A DNA stretch of 64,000 nt from Microbacterium sp. ET2 (GTDB taxonomy: Bacteria > Actinomycetota > Actinomycetes > Actinomycetales > Microbacteriaceae), in contig NZ_CP128170.1 of the NCBI RefSeq assembly GCF_030347395.1, forward strand, positions 1,922,001 to 1,986,000, read 5' to 3'. Positions 9,624 to 18,266 of the stretch are shown one piece after another (within the stretch, counting starts at the first letter, position 1; the number at the start of each line of letters is the position of its first letter). The notes beneath the pieces were generated by a model that did no database searches, was not told the DNA's origin, and worked only from the letters and a program-made list of their open reading frames with translations. A program made the position numbers and the translations under genes.

Positions 9624-10872
9624 GCGCGTTGCTCTCATCGCCCGGCACGACACCGATGACCGCCGGCGCCGGCGGCTCGGACTCGTCGGAGTCGAGGATC
9701 TCCCCGGCCTCGACCCGCAGCGTGTGCGCGCGTAACGCGCCGGGCACATCCGCGCCCACGGCGGCCGTGACGATCACCTGCTCGAATCCCGAGGTCAGCT
9801 CGGCCAGGCGCCCCCGGCGCCCGGTGTCGAGTTCGGCGAAGACATCGTCCAGAATGACGATCGGGTCGCCGAGCTGCGAGTCGGCCCGCAACAGCTCGGC
9901 TGACGCGAGACGCAGCGACAACGCGACCGACCACGATTCGCCGTGCGATGCGTAGCCCTTCACGGGCAATCCGCGCACCCGGAGGACGAGATCGTCTCGA
10001 TGCGGACCCACCAGGGTGACGCCCCGGTCGAGTTCGGCTGAACGCCGCGCGGCCAGCGCCGTGCGGAACTGCGCGATCACCTCGGCGGCGGCGGGGACGG
10101 TCGCGGGAGCCGCATCCGTCCTCGTCTCGTCCGCCGCAACGGCGTCGTCGTCGTCGGAATCGGGATCGGACTCACGTGAGAACGACAGCGCCCACTCGAG
10201 CTCGGGACGGTGATCCTCACCCGCGATCGCGCGGTACGCCGTTGCGACGGGCGGGGTGAGATCAGCTGCGAGCGCGATCCGCGCACGGACGATCTCGGTT
10301 CCGAGGGTCACGAGCTTGTCGTCCCACACATCGAGCGTGGAGAGCGCCTCACCCTTGAGCCCCCGGGCGCGCGCTGATTTCAGCAGCGCGGTGCGCTGCT
10401 TGAGCACGCGGTCGTAGTCGGCGAGGACTCCGGCCATGCGCGGGGCCCGCTGCACCAGCAGCTGATCGGCGAAACGCCGTCGCGCCGACGGGTCGCCGCG
10501 AACGATCTGGAGATCCTCGGGTGCGAACAGCACCACCTGCGCGTATCGCGGCAATTCGGCCGTGCGCACGGAGGTTCCGTTGACCCGCGCCTTGTTGGAT
10601 CCCTGGCGATTGACCTGCGCTTCGAGCTGCACCCGACGCTCGCCGTGGGCAAGGCGTGCACGGACGATCGCATACTCCGCCCCGTCGCGCACCATGGGTG
10701 CATCACTCGAGACCCGGTGCGACCCCAGAGTGGCGAAGAAGGCGATCGCCTCGACGAGATTCGTCTTTCCCTGCCCGTTCTTGCCGACGAAGACGTTGGG
10801 ACCGGGGAGCAGAGCCAGGTCGACGGCCGCATAATTGCGGAAGTCGGCCAGGCTCAGGTGCTCGACGATCAC
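9616..10872 (-). CDS. recF: DNA replication and repair protein RecF
   Basis: 418 residues from GTG 10872. SMC-like ATPase that helps load RecA at gaps. The Walker A motif GKNGQGKTN is at about residue 31; the signature/Walker B region includes LSLRLASAELL and PIVILDDVFAELD. A 25-residue acidic insertion (about 228-258, rich in Asp/Ala) and an Ala/Pro C-terminal tail extend it beyond the usual 370-390 residues. It sits between dnaN and dciA, all on the minus strand. Confidence 0.97.
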   Translation of the reverse strand: MIVEHLSLADFRNYAAVDLALLPGPNVFVGKNGQGKTNLVEAIAFFATLGSHRVSSDAPMVRDGAEYAIVRARLAHGERRVQLEAQVNRQGSNKARVNGTSVRTAELPRYAQVVLFAPEDLQIVRGDPSARRRFADQLLVQRAPRMAGVLADYDRVLKQRTALLKSARARGLKGEALSTLDVWDDKLVTLGTEIVRARIALAADLTPPVATAYRAIAGEDHRPELEWALSFSRESDPDSDDDDAVAADETRTDAAPATVPAAAEVIAQFRTALAARRSAELDRGVTLVGPHRDDLVLRVRGLPVKGYASHGESWSVALSLRLASAELLRADSQLGDPIVILDDVFAELDTGRRGRLAELTSGFEQVIVTAAVGADVPGALRAHTLRVEAGEILDSDESEPPAPAVIGVVPGDESNAHD

Positions 10873-10923
10873 CGTGACAGCCTAGTTCGACGCGCCGACG
10901 TCGATCCGGGGACTTCGATCGAC

Positions 10924-12075
10924 TCAGCGCAGCAGCAGGTTGGGCTGCAGCAGATACTTGAACGACTCCGCACCGCCCTTGTCGACCGAGGTCTGAGGGG
11001 TGATGAGCACCGGGCTGAGCTTGTTGGCGTTCTCGCTGGAGGTGAAGGTGATGCGCGCGAACTCGCTGCGCACCGCACCCAGCGACTCGAGAAGGTACTG
11101 CGGGTTCAGGCCCAGCGTCACGTCGTCGCCGACCAGGGTTGCATCCACCGACTCGGTGGCGCGGGCCTGCTCGGTTCCCGAAGCATCCATGGCCACCCCT
11201 TCGGATGTGAAGGTGAACCGCAGCGGAGCGGAGCGGTCGAGCACGAGGGAGACACGGCGAACGGCTTCGGCCAGCTCGGCGGTGTTGACCACGGCGTGAT
11301 GCTCGGTCTGCTCGGGGAACAGCCGTCGCACGGGCGGGAAGTTGCCCTTGATCAGCAGCGAGGTCACCGTCTTGTTGCCGGCGGTGAACGCGATGATCTC
11401 CCGGTCGCCCGCACCCGAGAAGGCGATCGAGATGTCGCCTCCGTGCGCGAAAGTCTTCCCGACTTCGGTCAGGGTGCGCGCGGGAACGAGCGCGGTGGTG
11501 GTGTCATCGGATGCTGCGGAGCCGCCATCCCACGGAATCTCGCGCAGTGCCACGCGGTACCGGTCGGTCGCCACGAGGCTCAGCCGAGTGCCCGTGACTT
11601 CGAGCTGCACACCCGTGAGCACGGGGGTGACGTCGTCGCGGGATGCCGCGAAGGCCACCTGTGCGATGGCGGTCGCGAAATCCTCGGCCGGGACGAGACC
11701 CGATTCGCCCGTGACCTCGGGGATCGCGGGGTACTCCTGCACCGGCATCGACGACAGGGTGAAGCGCGCAGAGCCGCAGGTGAGGAGGATCCCGCCGTCA
11801 TCCTCGACCGCGATCTGGATCGGGGCGTTCGGCAGACGGCTGGCGATCTCGGACAGCAGCCGTCCGTGTACCAGGATCGTGCCGGGCTCGTCGACCGTCG
11901 CCTCGATGGTCGTGCGGGCCGACGCCTCGTAGTCGAATGCGGACAGCGACAGCCCCGACTCGCCCGCCTCGATGAGGACGCCCGCCAGAATCGGCTGCGG
12001 ATTGCGCTGCGGAAGGAGCTTCACCACGAATGACACGGCTTCGCTGAACACATCGCGATTGACGTGGAACTTCAC
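10924..12075 (-). CDS. dnaN: DNA polymerase III subunit beta (sliding clamp)
   Basis: 383 residues, full length. Three-domain clamp that tethers the polymerase to DNA. Starts MKFHVNRDVFSEAVSFVVK and ends in NLLLR; the segment VRRLFPEQ is the domain-linker motif typical of actinobacterial DnaN and PVLITPQ is near the C-terminus. Separated from dnaA by the oriC interval and from recF by 51 bp. Confidence 0.98.
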   Translation of the reverse strand: MKFHVNRDVFSEAVSFVVKLLPQRNPQPILAGVLIEAGESGLSLSAFDYEASARTTIEATVDEPGTILVHGRLLSEIASRLPNAPIQIAVEDDGGILLTCGSARFTLSSMPVQEYPAIPEVTGESGLVPAEDFATAIAQVAFAASRDDVTPVLTGVQLEVTGTRLSLVATDRYRVALREIPWDGGSAASDDTTTALVPARTLTEVGKTFAHGGDISIAFSGAGDREIIAFTAGNKTVTSLLIKGNFPPVRRLFPEQTEHHAVVNTAELAEAVRRVSLVLDRSAPLRFTFTSEGVAMDASGTEQARATESVDATLVGDDVTLGLNPQYLLESLGAVRSEFARITFTSSENANKLSPVLITPQTSVDKGGAESFKYLLQPNLLLR

Positions 12076-12546
12076 GGGTGCTCCCTCGACGTCGGGCTGG
12101 GCCTTCTCATGCTAGTAGTCGGCCTCGCCCATGCTAGTGCCCGCATCGAGCGGCATCCGGACGGGTCTTCCGTGCCGGCCGATCCTGTGGAGGTGATCGG
12201 ATGAGCTTTCTCCAGATCTATTTCCGTCATCTTGTTAACACCTGTGGAATCTGTGGAGAACTCGGTGGATGTCACTCGGCACACGGAAACTACACGCGTG
12301 TGAGATGTGGAGCAGCTGCGGACGGGGCGTGAACAGTCGGAGCGCCGACGCGGTGTTGTCCACAGTTCTCCACAGGTGAATGCCCGGCGTGCACAGTGAT
12401 TCCGCAGGGCTGGGGAGTTATCCACAAGTTTTCCACACTGTGAGGAAACGGATAATGGCGCCGCCTGCGGGCTCGTGTCAAGCACGAATTCCGGCATACA
12501 CCGACGGACGACGCCGCATCGCATGCGGGCAGTGGGATCGATCGGG
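12076..12546. other. oriC: Chromosomal replication origin oriC (dnaA-dnaN intergenic region)
   Basis: 471 bp between dnaA and dnaN, the standard actinobacterial origin position. Exact or near DnaA boxes: TTGTCCACA 12356-12364, TTATCCACA 12418-12426, TTCTCCACA 12366-12374, TTTTCCACA 12429-12437, and reversed TTCTCCACA at 12252-12260, with a further weak TGTGGAG at about 12186. The stretch 12202-12240 (including ATCTATTTCCGTCATC and TTGTTAACAC) is clearly AT-rich against the roughly 70 percent GC background and is the best candidate unwinding element. The boxes flank it on the dnaA side. dnaA and dnaN promoters should also lie here or in the region upstream of dnaA. Confidence 0.88.
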
Positions 12547-13998
12547 TCAGCGCCCGCTGCGTCCGAGCTGCGTGGTGATCTCCGTCACCTGGTTGTAGAT
12601 GGAGCGACGCTCTTTCATGAGGTCGCTGATCTTCTTGTAGGCGTACATCACGGTCGTGTGATCGCGATTGCCGAAGAGCTGGCCGATCTTCGGCAGAGAC
12701 AGATTCGTGCGCTCGCGGCAGAGGTACATCGCGATCTGGCGCGCCGTCGCCACCGCCTGGGATCTGCTCGAGCCGTACAGGTCGTCGACGGTCAGTTTGA
12801 AGTACTGCGCGGTGGCCGTGATGATGTCCGTCGGCGAGATGATGTTCGCGTCGTCCTGGTCGACGATGTCGCGAAGCACGGTCTGAGCGAGAGACATGTC
12901 CAAGCTCGAACGGTTCAGACTCGCGAATGCCGATACCCGGATGAGGGCGCCCTCGAGCTCGCGGATGTTGCTGGAGACGACGGTGGCGATGTACTCCAGG
13001 ACCTCGTCGGGAATGTGCAGCCGCTCGGACTGCGCCTTCTTGCGAAGGATGGCGATGCGTGTTTCGAGGTCGGGCGCCTGCACGTCGGTGATGAGGCCCC
13101 ACTCGAACCGGCTGCGCATGCGGTCTTCGAAGCCGGTGAGGTGCTTGGGGGGCACGTCGCTCGTGATCACGACCTGCTTGTCGTGGTCGTGGAGGGTGTT
13201 GAACGTGTGGAAGAAGGCTTCCTGCGTCTCGGCACGCCCCTGCAGGAACTGGATGTCGTCGATCAGCAGGATGTCGACATCGCGATACCTGGCCTGGAAG
13301 GCCGATCCGCGGTTGTTGGCGATCGAGTTGATGAAGTCGTTCGTGAACTCTTCGCTGGAGACGTATCGGACCTTGATGCCGGCGTACAGGCTGATGGCAT
13401 AGTCGCCGATGGCATGCAGCAGGTGGGTCTTCCCCAACCCGGAGTCGCCGTAGATGAACAGCGGGTTATAGGCCTTCGCGGGAGCCTCGGCCACGGCGAC
13501 CGCCGCGGCATGGGCGAAGCGGTTGGACTGACCGATGACGAAGTTGTCGAAGGTGTACTTGGGGTTCAAGCGGGTGTCGGTACGGGAGCCGGATGCCGGC
13601 TCGACGGGCTCTTCCCGCGGAGAGCGGATCGGCGTGAGCGTCGCGGTGACCGTCGGCGCTGAGCCGTTGGTCTCGCCGGATGATGTCGCGACGGAAGGCG
13701 CCGACATCGGAACATCCACCAGGTCGGGGTTCACCACCACACGGAACGCGCTGGCTGCCGGGTTGCCGTCGACGTCGACACGGGAGAGGGCCTCGAGGAG
13801 GGGGGCGCGCATGCGCTTGTTCACCTGTGCCGCAGTGAGGTCGTTCGGGACGTCGAGGTACAGCGTTCCGCCGATGACACCCTGTGGCACGGCGAGGTTC
13901 AGGAACCCGTGGAGCTGCGGGGTGACGCGTTCGTCCGACGCGAGGATCTCCATGACCGCAGGCCAGAACGGTACATCTGGTGCGTCCTGCTCGGCCAT
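12547..13998 (-). CDS. dnaA: Chromosomal replication initiator DnaA
   Basis: 483 residues from ATG 13998 (longer in-frame extensions run into the rpmH leader and lack DnaA similarity). Domain I covers about 1-90. A Pro/Thr/Ser-rich linker covers about 90-140. AAA+ domain III has Walker A GDSGLGKTH and Walker B LLIDDIQFL. DNA-binding domain IV has the signature GNRDHTTVMYAYKKI near the C-terminus. It binds DnaA boxes in the adjoining origin to open it, and probably those at 49075-49273 and 14055-14063. Confidence 0.98.
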   Translation of the reverse strand: MAEQDAPDVPFWPAVMEILASDERVTPQLHGFLNLAVPQGVIGGTLYLDVPNDLTAAQVNKRMRAPLLEALSRVDVDGNPAASAFRVVVNPDLVDVPMSAPSVATSSGETNGSAPTVTATLTPIRSPREEPVEPASGSRTDTRLNPKYTFDNFVIGQSNRFAHAAAVAVAEAPAKAYNPLFIYGDSGLGKTHLLHAIGDYAISLYAGIKVRYVSSEEFTNDFINSIANNRGSAFQARYRDVDILLIDDIQFLQGRAETQEAFFHTFNTLHDHDKQVVITSDVPPKHLTGFEDRMRSRFEWGLITDVQAPDLETRIAILRKKAQSERLHIPDEVLEYIATVVSSNIRELEGALIRVSAFASLNRSSLDMSLAQTVLRDIVDQDDANIISPTDIITATAQYFKLTVDDLYGSSRSQAVATARQIAMYLCRERTNLSLPKIGQLFGNRDHTTVMYAYKKISDLMKERRSIYNQVTEITTQLGRSGR

Positions 13999-14324
13999 GT
14001 GCCCCCCGGGTGAGATTCGCGGTCCCAGGCCGTGCGGAGTCGACACGCCGGGCCTGTGGATAACTGCCGGAGCCACGCTAGTCAGCGCGGGTCGCGGGAG
14101 CAAACTCCACTGTATGGCCCGGCGGCGTGTCGTGCCACCGCCGAAGTACGTCACACTGGTAATGCGGCGAGGGGCCCGGAGGGCGGGTCGGTTTGAGTTC
14201 TCGGGCATCTCGACGTAGCCTTAGTCGGTTGACTTATGCCCTCGTGGCAGTCCCCGTAACGTCGTCCCCGGTCCTCCAAGGGTAGAACCCCGTCCCGGTG
14301 ACACCTGATCCGGAGTTGATCTCT
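13999..14324. promoter_or_regulatory. Divergent dnaA / rpmH promoter region with a DnaA box
   Basis: 326 bp between divergent dnaA and rpmH. 14055-14063 reads TGTGGATAA, an exact reversed DnaA box 57 bp from the dnaA start, suited to dnaA autoregulation. A possible rpmH promoter is TTGAGT (14193-14198), 17 bp, TAGCCT (14216-14221). Box identity is seen directly; the promoter call is weak. Confidence 0.55.
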
Positions 14325-14462
14325 ATGAGCAAGCGCACCTACCAGCCCAACAACCGTCGCCGGGCCAAGAAGCACGGCTTCCGCGCCCGCATGCGCACCC
14401 GCGCCGGCCGCGCCATCCTCTCGGCTCGCCGCTCCAAGGGGCGCACCGAGCTCTCCGCTTGA
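14325..14462 (+). CDS. rpmH: 50S ribosomal protein L34
   Basis: 45 residues, extremely basic. Starts [19 protein letters not shown], the invariant L34 N-terminus, and continues [15 protein letters not shown] with ending GRTELSA. First gene of the conserved rpmH-rnpA-yidD-yidC-jag-rsmG string divergent from dnaA. Eight bases separate it from rnpA. Confidence 0.98.
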   Translation: MSKRTYQPNNRRRAKKHGFRARMRTRAGRAILSARRSKGRTELSA

Positions 14463-14470
14463 TCTGACCG

Positions 14471-14806
14471 GTGCTCGCGCGGTCGCATCGGCTCACCCGC
14501 GGTTCGGACTATAAAGCTGTCGTCCGCCGGGGGCGTCGCTGTGCAGGCGCCCACACCGTCACGTACTCGATGCGTGCCGCCGACGCCGATGCGCCTCGTT
14601 TCGGGTTCATCGTGAGCCGCCAGGTCGGGGGTGCGGTCGTGCGCAACACCGTTCGGCGACGACTGAAGGCAGTGTGCGCAGAGGCGTTGCCCGATGTCGA
14701 CGAGGGGCGTGACATCGTGATCCGTGCACTCCCCAGCGCGGCGACCGCGACCTTCGCCGACCTTCGCGCCGAGGTCACCCGGTGCCTGTCTCGGCAGGTC
14801 GCGTGA
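14471..14806 (+). CDS. rnpA: Ribonuclease P protein component
   Basis: 111 residues from GTG 14471. Protein subunit of RNase P, which matures tRNA 5' ends with the catalytic RNA. The RNR motif region reads VVRNTVRRRLKAV, and the N-terminus RSHRLTRGSDYKAVVRRGRR is typical. Its TGA shares bases with the yidD ATG (TGATG), implying coupled translation. Confidence 0.96.
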   Translation: MLARSHRLTRGSDYKAVVRRGRRCAGAHTVTYSMRAADADAPRFGFIVSRQVGGAVVRNTVRRRLKAVCAEALPDVDEGRDIVIRALPSAATATFADLRAEVTRCLSRQVA

Positions 14807-15162
14807 TGAGCGTCTTGCCGGCATACGCCCGTGGCGAGGCGCACTTCGACGCATCCGCTCTTCTCTCTTCTGTGCCGCTGCTTCCCCGCAACGCCCTTCT
14901 CGGTCTTCTCCATGCCTACCGTGCGACGATCTCCCACACGTACGGTGATGTGTGCAAGTACTACCCGTCTTGTTCGGCCTACGCGGTCGGTGCGGTGCAG
15001 CAGCACGGCGCCGTCGTCGGGACGGCGATGACGGCGGCGCGGCTTGCACGCTGTCATCCGTGGGCGAAGGGCGGCGTCGATGACGTTCCCCTCCGTCCCG
15101 ACTTCCGTCACGGCATCACCCCTCACGGCTTCGTCGTGGCTGCCACCCCTGGAAAGGACTGA
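14806..15162 (+). CDS. yidD: Membrane protein insertion efficiency factor YidD
   Basis: 118 residues from ATG 14806, overlapping the rnpA stop. Core motif YKYYPSCSAYA-like (CKYYPSCSAYAVGAV) followed by LARCHPWAKGGVDDVP, diagnostic of YidD, a small membrane-associated protein that helps YidC-dependent insertion. About 30 residues longer at the N-terminus than the shortest homologues. Eight bases before yidC. Confidence 0.95.
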   Translation: MSVLPAYARGEAHFDASALLSSVPLLPRNALLGLLHAYRATISHTYGDVCKYYPSCSAYAVGAVQQHGAVVGTAMTAARLARCHPWAKGGVDDVPLRPDFRHGITPHGFVVAATPGKD

Positions 15163-15170
15163 TCCGTCAC

Positions 15171-16217
15171 ATGGATCTCATCGGCATCATCCTCTGGCCC
15201 CTGAAATGGGTGGTCGAGCTCGTGCTCGTCGCATGGCACGCCCTCTTCACCGCGGTGGGGCTTCCGCCGGCCGACGGCATCACCTGGGTGCTGTCGATCG
15301 TCGGTCTCGTCATCGTCGTGCGCGCGGCGCTGATCCCGCTGTTCGTCCGACAGATCAAGAGCCAGCGGAAGATGATGGAAATTGCTCCTGAACTGCGAAA
15401 AGTTCAGGAGAAGTATCGCGGCAAGCGCGACCAACTCTCTCGCGAGGCCATGAGCCGCGAGACCATGGCGCTGTACAAGAAGCACGGCACGACGCCTGTC
15501 TCGAGCTGTCTGCCGCTCCTCGTGCAGATGCCGATCTTCTTCGCGCTGTTCAGCGTGCTCAACGACGTGACCCGTCATGCCGATGCCGGAATCGGCGGCG
15601 TCGGGCTGCTCAATGCCGAGCTCACGCAGCAGTTCTACGACGCCAAGCTCTTCGGTGTGGCCTCGCTGCACGAGACCCTGATCAACGCGTTCGAATCGAA
15701 CAACATCACGGCGATCGTCATCCTGCTGACACTCGTCGTCCTGATGATCGTCTCGCAGTTCTTCACCCAGCTGCAGATCATCTCCAAGAACCTGTCCCCC
15801 GAGGCCAAGACCGGCCAGGCGTACCAGATGCAGAAGATCATGCTCTACGTCCTGCCCTTCGCCTTCGTCTTCTCCGGCGTCTTCTTCCCGCTGGGTGTGG
15901 TGATCTACTGGTTCGTGTCGAACCTGTGGACCATGGGTCAGCAGTTCCTCGTCATCCGTGAGATGCCGACGCCCGGTTCGGACGCGGCGAAGGCACGCGA
16001 GGAGCGGCTCGCGCGGAAGGGCAAGGCCATCGATTCGTCGGGCAAGGTCGTCCCGATCGAGAAGTTCCAGGCCGAGCAGCAGCGTCTGCTCGAGGAAGCG
16101 GAGCGGGCGAAGGCGACGCAGCCCAAGCGTCAGCAGCCGATGAGCAAGCAGCGAGCCAAGAAGCAGCAGCGCCCCAACTCGCAGGCGGGGCAGAAGCCCG
16201 ATCCTGCGGCCAGCTGA
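15171..16217 (+). CDS. yidC: Membrane protein insertase YidC
   Basis: 348 residues. Gram-positive type: short N-terminus, first TM about 5-30, then a cytoplasmic hairpin (KVQEKYRGKRDQLS) and four further TM segments (about 105-125, 180-200, 220-245). The conserved Arg within TM1 region (VVRAALIPLFVRQ) and GTTPVSSCLPLLVQMPIFFALF support the call. The last 80 residues are Lys/Arg/Gln-rich, typical of YidC tails that bind ribosomes. No lipobox is visible. Confidence 0.97.
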   Translation: MDLIGIILWPLKWVVELVLVAWHALFTAVGLPPADGITWVLSIVGLVIVVRAALIPLFVRQIKSQRKMMEIAPELRKVQEKYRGKRDQLSREAMSRETMALYKKHGTTPVSSCLPLLVQMPIFFALFSVLNDVTRHADAGIGGVGLLNAELTQQFYDAKLFGVASLHETLINAFESNNITAIVILLTLVVLMIVSQFFTQLQIISKNLSPEAKTGQAYQMQKIMLYVLPFAFVFSGVFFPLGVVIYWFVSNLWTMGQQFLVIREMPTPGSDAAKAREERLARKGKAIDSSGKVVPIEKFQAEQQRLLEEAERAKATQPKRQQPMSKQRAKKQQRPNSQAGQKPDPAAS

Positions 16218-16247
16218 TCCCCGACCCTCCCCCGCGAAGGAAATCCC

Positions 16248-16757
16248 ATGTCTGACGTCGCGCCCGTTGACGCACGCCCGCTCCGCGAAGAGCCGTCCGT
16301 CGAGCAGCTCGAGGAGGAGGGCGATATCGCCGCCGACTTCATCGAGGGTCTGCTCGACATCGCTGACGTCGATGGCGATCTGACTCTGGATGTCCGCGGC
16401 GGCCGTCCGTATGTGTCAGTGGAGGGCGATGATGGGGAATCGCTTTCCCTGCTCTCGGACCCCGACACAGTCCAGGCCCTGCAGGAGTTGACGCGTATCG
16501 CGGTGCAGAATCGCACGGGTCGGCTGTCGCGTGTGATCCTCGACGTCGGTGGTTCCCGGGACGCGCGTCAGCGTGAGCTGGAGAAGCTGGTGGACCGGGC
16601 GATCGCGCGCCTGGACGAGGGTGCGACGCAGGCGTCTCTCCCAGCCATGTCGAGCTACGAGCGAAAGCTCATCCATGACATCGTCGCCGAGCGTGGCCTC
16701 GTCTCGGAGTCGTACGGCGAAGGTGCCGATCGTCACACCGTCATCCGACGTGGTTGA
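16248..16757 (+). CDS. jag: Jag/KhpB family single-stranded nucleic acid-binding protein
   Basis: 169 residues. An acidic N-terminus is followed by a KH-like domain (about 40-105: GDLTLDVRGGRPYVSVEG... LQELTRIAVQNRTGRLSRVILD). The C-terminal R3H domain carries SSYERKLIHDIVAE and ESYGEGADRHTVIRR. KhpB/Jag binds RNA and affects cell division and elongation in Firmicutes; its role here is not known. It lies between yidC and rsmG and overlaps rsmG by eight bases. Confidence 0.95.
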   Translation: MSDVAPVDARPLREEPSVEQLEEEGDIAADFIEGLLDIADVDGDLTLDVRGGRPYVSVEGDDGESLSLLSDPDTVQALQELTRIAVQNRTGRLSRVILDVGGSRDARQRELEKLVDRAIARLDEGATQASLPAMSSYERKLIHDIVAERGLVSESYGEGADRHTVIRRG

Positions 16758-17409
16758 CGAGAGCGTTCCACGTGAAACCCCGGTGACGGTCGAGGCCGAG
16801 CCGGCGGCTGCCGTGTTGCTGTTCGGGGGCGAGATCGATCGTGCTCGGCGGTTCACCGAGGCGCTGGCGCAGCACGGCGAGGAGCGGGGCCTGATCGGTC
16901 CGCTCGAACTCCCCCGGCTGTGGACGCGCCATGTCCTCAACAGCGCCATCGCCGCACCGTTGTTCCCGGCCGGACGAGTCGGTGACGTCGGCTCCGGCGC
17001 GGGTCTTCCCGGATTGGTCTTGGCGATCATGCGTCCGGACATCCAGTGGGTGCTCATCGAGCCGATGGAGCGCCGTGTGGCCTGGCTGTCCGAGCAGGTG
17101 GAGGAGCTGGGGCTGACGAACGTCGACGTGGTGCGTGCGCGCGCGGAAGAGTGGTCGGAGGGTGCGACTCTCGACGCCGTCACAGCGCGTGCGGTAAGTG
17201 CTCTCCGTACTCTGTTGCCTCTGACTGCTCCGCTGGTGCGCGATGGTGGCGAGCTGATCTTCCTCAAGGGTCGGAACGCGCAAGCCGAGATCGAGGCGGC
17301 GACGAAGCAGCTACGGAAGTTCCATGTCGTGGATGCGCACGTCGAACTCCTGGGCGAGGGCGTGCTGTCCGAGCCGACACGCGCTCTGCGCGCTCGCATC
17401 TCCCGCTGA
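16750..17409 (+). CDS. rsmG: 16S rRNA (guanine527-N7)-methyltransferase RsmG
   Basis: 219 residues from GTG 16750, overlapping the jag stop; longer frames run inside jag. SAM-binding motif I GDVGSGAGLPGL at about 78-90, then IEPMERRVAWL and DAVTARAVSAL motifs. It methylates G527 of 16S rRNA. Bases 16765-16778, a parS-like site, are part of its coding sequence (codons for PRETP), the first of the series that continues after the gene. Last gene of the rpmH operon. Confidence 0.97.
   Translation: MVDESVPRETPVTVEAEPAAAVLLFGGEIDRARRFTEALAQHGEERGLIGPLELPRLWTRHVLNSAIAAPLFPAGRVGDVGSGAGLPGLVLAIMRPDIQWVLIEPMERRVAWLSEQVEELGLTNVDVVRARAEEWSEGATLDAVTARAVSALRTLLPLTAPLVRDGGELIFLKGRNAQAEIEAATKQLRKFHVVDAHVELLGEGVLSEPTRALRARISR
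16765..16778. promoter_or_regulatory. parS: parS-like site inside rsmG
   Basis: GTTCCACGTGAAAC differs from the 14-base parS core GTTTCACGTGAAAC at one position. It lies 15 bp into the rsmG coding region and about 1.5 kb before the main cluster. Confidence 0.75.
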
Positions 17410-18266
17410 CCCACGTCGGTGTGGACGTTCGGCTGGTGTTGCCGGCCGAGACCTTGACATGACCCTGTATCGACGGGGTTTCGGGGCGGTGACGACGGCA
17501 CCACTGAGCCGCACCGCGGCGGTTGACGAGCGGCGGACACCGCTCGCCCGGCGCTGTACGGGCGCTGGGCGCTCCGCTCAGGTGAGTGGTGGCGCGGGAG
17601 GCTGCGCTTCTATGTGGAGCCCTTGGTTCGACGGTGTGCCCCGATGATTCGGGTGCCCCAGCCGCGGGCCGCCGGGCTCCGAGCCGCGGAGATGGAGCGG
17701 CACCGGATGCCGATCCTCGGCGAGATCGAGGAGCGCCGAAGACGCGAATCGCGGTGACAGCGTGCGTCGCCGGTGGTTCAGATGTTCACGTAATGCGACG
17801 TCTGAGCACCGTATCGAGATCGACCACCTCTCCAGCTGCATTCTCTTCTGCCCGACCGGTGTGGCCGTCGAGTTCTCCACGATTGCGTCTCGGCCGCGTA
17901 CCCGGCTTCGCGGCGGCGCCATGATCGAGCGTGGCCTCATGTATATCCTCGCCGACACCTCCGCCTCTGTCGGCAGCACGCGAGACCTGGATCAACGTCT
18001 CTCGCAGCGCAACGGATGCTTGGGCGTCGCCGCGAGAAACTCCGTTAGGGATGCGATCGAGCGAAGCGGCTCGCGCTGGTAAACGGTCGTCTTGTCGGTA
18101 AACGGGCTGAGTCGAGAGCCTTCTCGCTGCGGTGCATCGGCGCTCGTGGATCCGCCCACACGATTGGTCCGGAAATGGGAGGGGCCCTGTCCCCTACCCG
18201 GTCACCGGTCGGGTGTGCAGAGAGCTCAGATCGAGGTACGTAGGGGGCCCATGCAGAGATCCGAGC
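17410..18266. other. Gene-free stretch between rsmG and the parS cluster
   Basis: 857 bp after rsmG. Open frames exist in several phases but none has a plausible start with a ribosome site, recognisable domain or codon-position bias. I see no tRNA, no strong hairpin with a T-run, and no parS core. The sequence may be decayed DNA or a spacer for the centromere. Confidence 0.55.

Noticed and set aside
13999..14208. Upstream extension of dnaA
   Set aside because: Covers the DnaA box and divergent promoter region; encoded residues do not resemble DnaA domain I, which begins at ATG 13998.
17454..17490. TTGACA promoter-like hexamer after rsmG
   Set aside because: No -10 hexamer at a suitable distance and no gene downstream for over 2 kb.
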